Shown: positions 4,984 to 5,104 of the stretch, piece after piece | Position numbering within the stretch: the first letter of the stretch is position 1 | How the letters are laid out: every line of letters starts with the position of its first letter | Assembly: GCA_030706065.1 (NCBI GenBank) | Contig: JAUZPH010000305.1 | Coordinates: forward strand, 1 to 5,104 | DNA length: 5,104 bases | Direction of reading: 5' to 3' | Source: Bacillota bacterium | GTDB taxonomy: Bacteria > Bacillota > Clostridia > Clostridiales > Clostridiaceae | Made by a program: the position numbers and the translations under genes | The notes under the pieces: generated by a model | The model's database searches: none | Told to the model about the DNA's origin: nothing | What the model saw: only the letters and a program-made list of their open reading frames with translations

Positions 4984-5104
4984 CTATTTTGCGTAATTGA
5001 AGAAGCCTCTTCCGGATTTTCTTCCAAGATATCCGGCCCTTACATACTTCTTAAGAAGCGGGTTAGGTCTGTACTTTGGATCTCCGGTTTCCTTGTAGAG
5101 TACA
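4984..5104 (-). CDS. hbd: 3-hydroxybutyryl-CoA dehydrogenase, C-terminal 39 codons
   Basis: The gene runs in from the right edge and ends at TAG (4986-4984). The visible part reads VLYKETGDPKYRPNPLLKKY and then VRAGYLGRKSGRGFFNYAK. This is the conserved end of the 3-hydroxyacyl-CoA dehydrogenase C-terminal domain, where GDPKYRPxPLL and AGxLGRKSGxGFF(N/D)Y are diagnostic. The enzyme reduces acetoacetyl-CoA to 3-hydroxybutyryl-CoA in the cytosol on the way to butyryl-CoA. In many clostridia hbd is the last gene of the crt-bcd-etfB-etfA-hbd operon; the terminator directly after it fits that position, but the upstream genes lie outside the window. NAD versus NADP preference is set by the N-terminal Rossmann fold, which is not visible. 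Confidence 0.9.
   Translation of the reverse strand, partial: VLYKETGDPKYRPNPLLKKYVRAGYLGRKSGRGFFNYAK

Overview
The window looks like a chromosomal segment from a butyrate-forming Clostridium-type Firmicute. The basis is the combination of an Hbd (3-hydroxybutyryl-CoA dehydrogenase) C-terminus, an NfnAB-type transhydrogenase pair, a clostridial OGG1-like 8-oxoguanine glycosylase, AT-rich spacers, strong GGAGG-type ribosome binding sites and frequent TTG starts. Species cannot be fixed from the sequence alone. Every gene I can support is on the minus strand, so the window is best read from right to left.

Right to left: (1) the last 39 codons of hbd (4984-5104), closed by a strong intrinsic terminator (4941-4976). 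(2) A glutamine-rich, low-complexity protein of about 197 residues (4264-4857, or 4264-4920 if the upstream ATG is used), with a perfect TATAAT box just upstream. Its 3' flank holds three consecutive hairpins, the last a terminator (4118-4135). (3) A leader of about 230 bases with a TATAAT box, an inverted repeat and a possible 20-codon upstream reading frame. (4) nfnA (2986-3888) and nfnB (1592-2983), two bases apart and clearly one operon. (5) A 419-base spacer (1173-1591) filled by two adjacent non-coding inverted-repeat elements: a 145-bp MITE-like element that folds as a cloverleaf (1193-1337) and a second, AATTGACAAT-rich element (about 1383-1529). (6) ogg (267-1172), started by TTG and closed by a terminator (218-250). 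(7) The first 32 codons of an unrecognised gene running off the left edge (1-97).

Metabolically, hbd and nfnAB belong together in redox balance. Hbd consumes reduced pyridine nucleotide in the C4 pathway, and NfnAB couples reduced ferredoxin and NADH to NADP+ reduction by flavin-based electron bifurcation. They are separate transcription units here. The glutamine-rich protein and the two repeat elements are the least explained parts of the window. Nothing here amounts to a clear new multi-gene system, and no CRISPR array, tRNA, rRNA, transposase gene or phage gene is visible.
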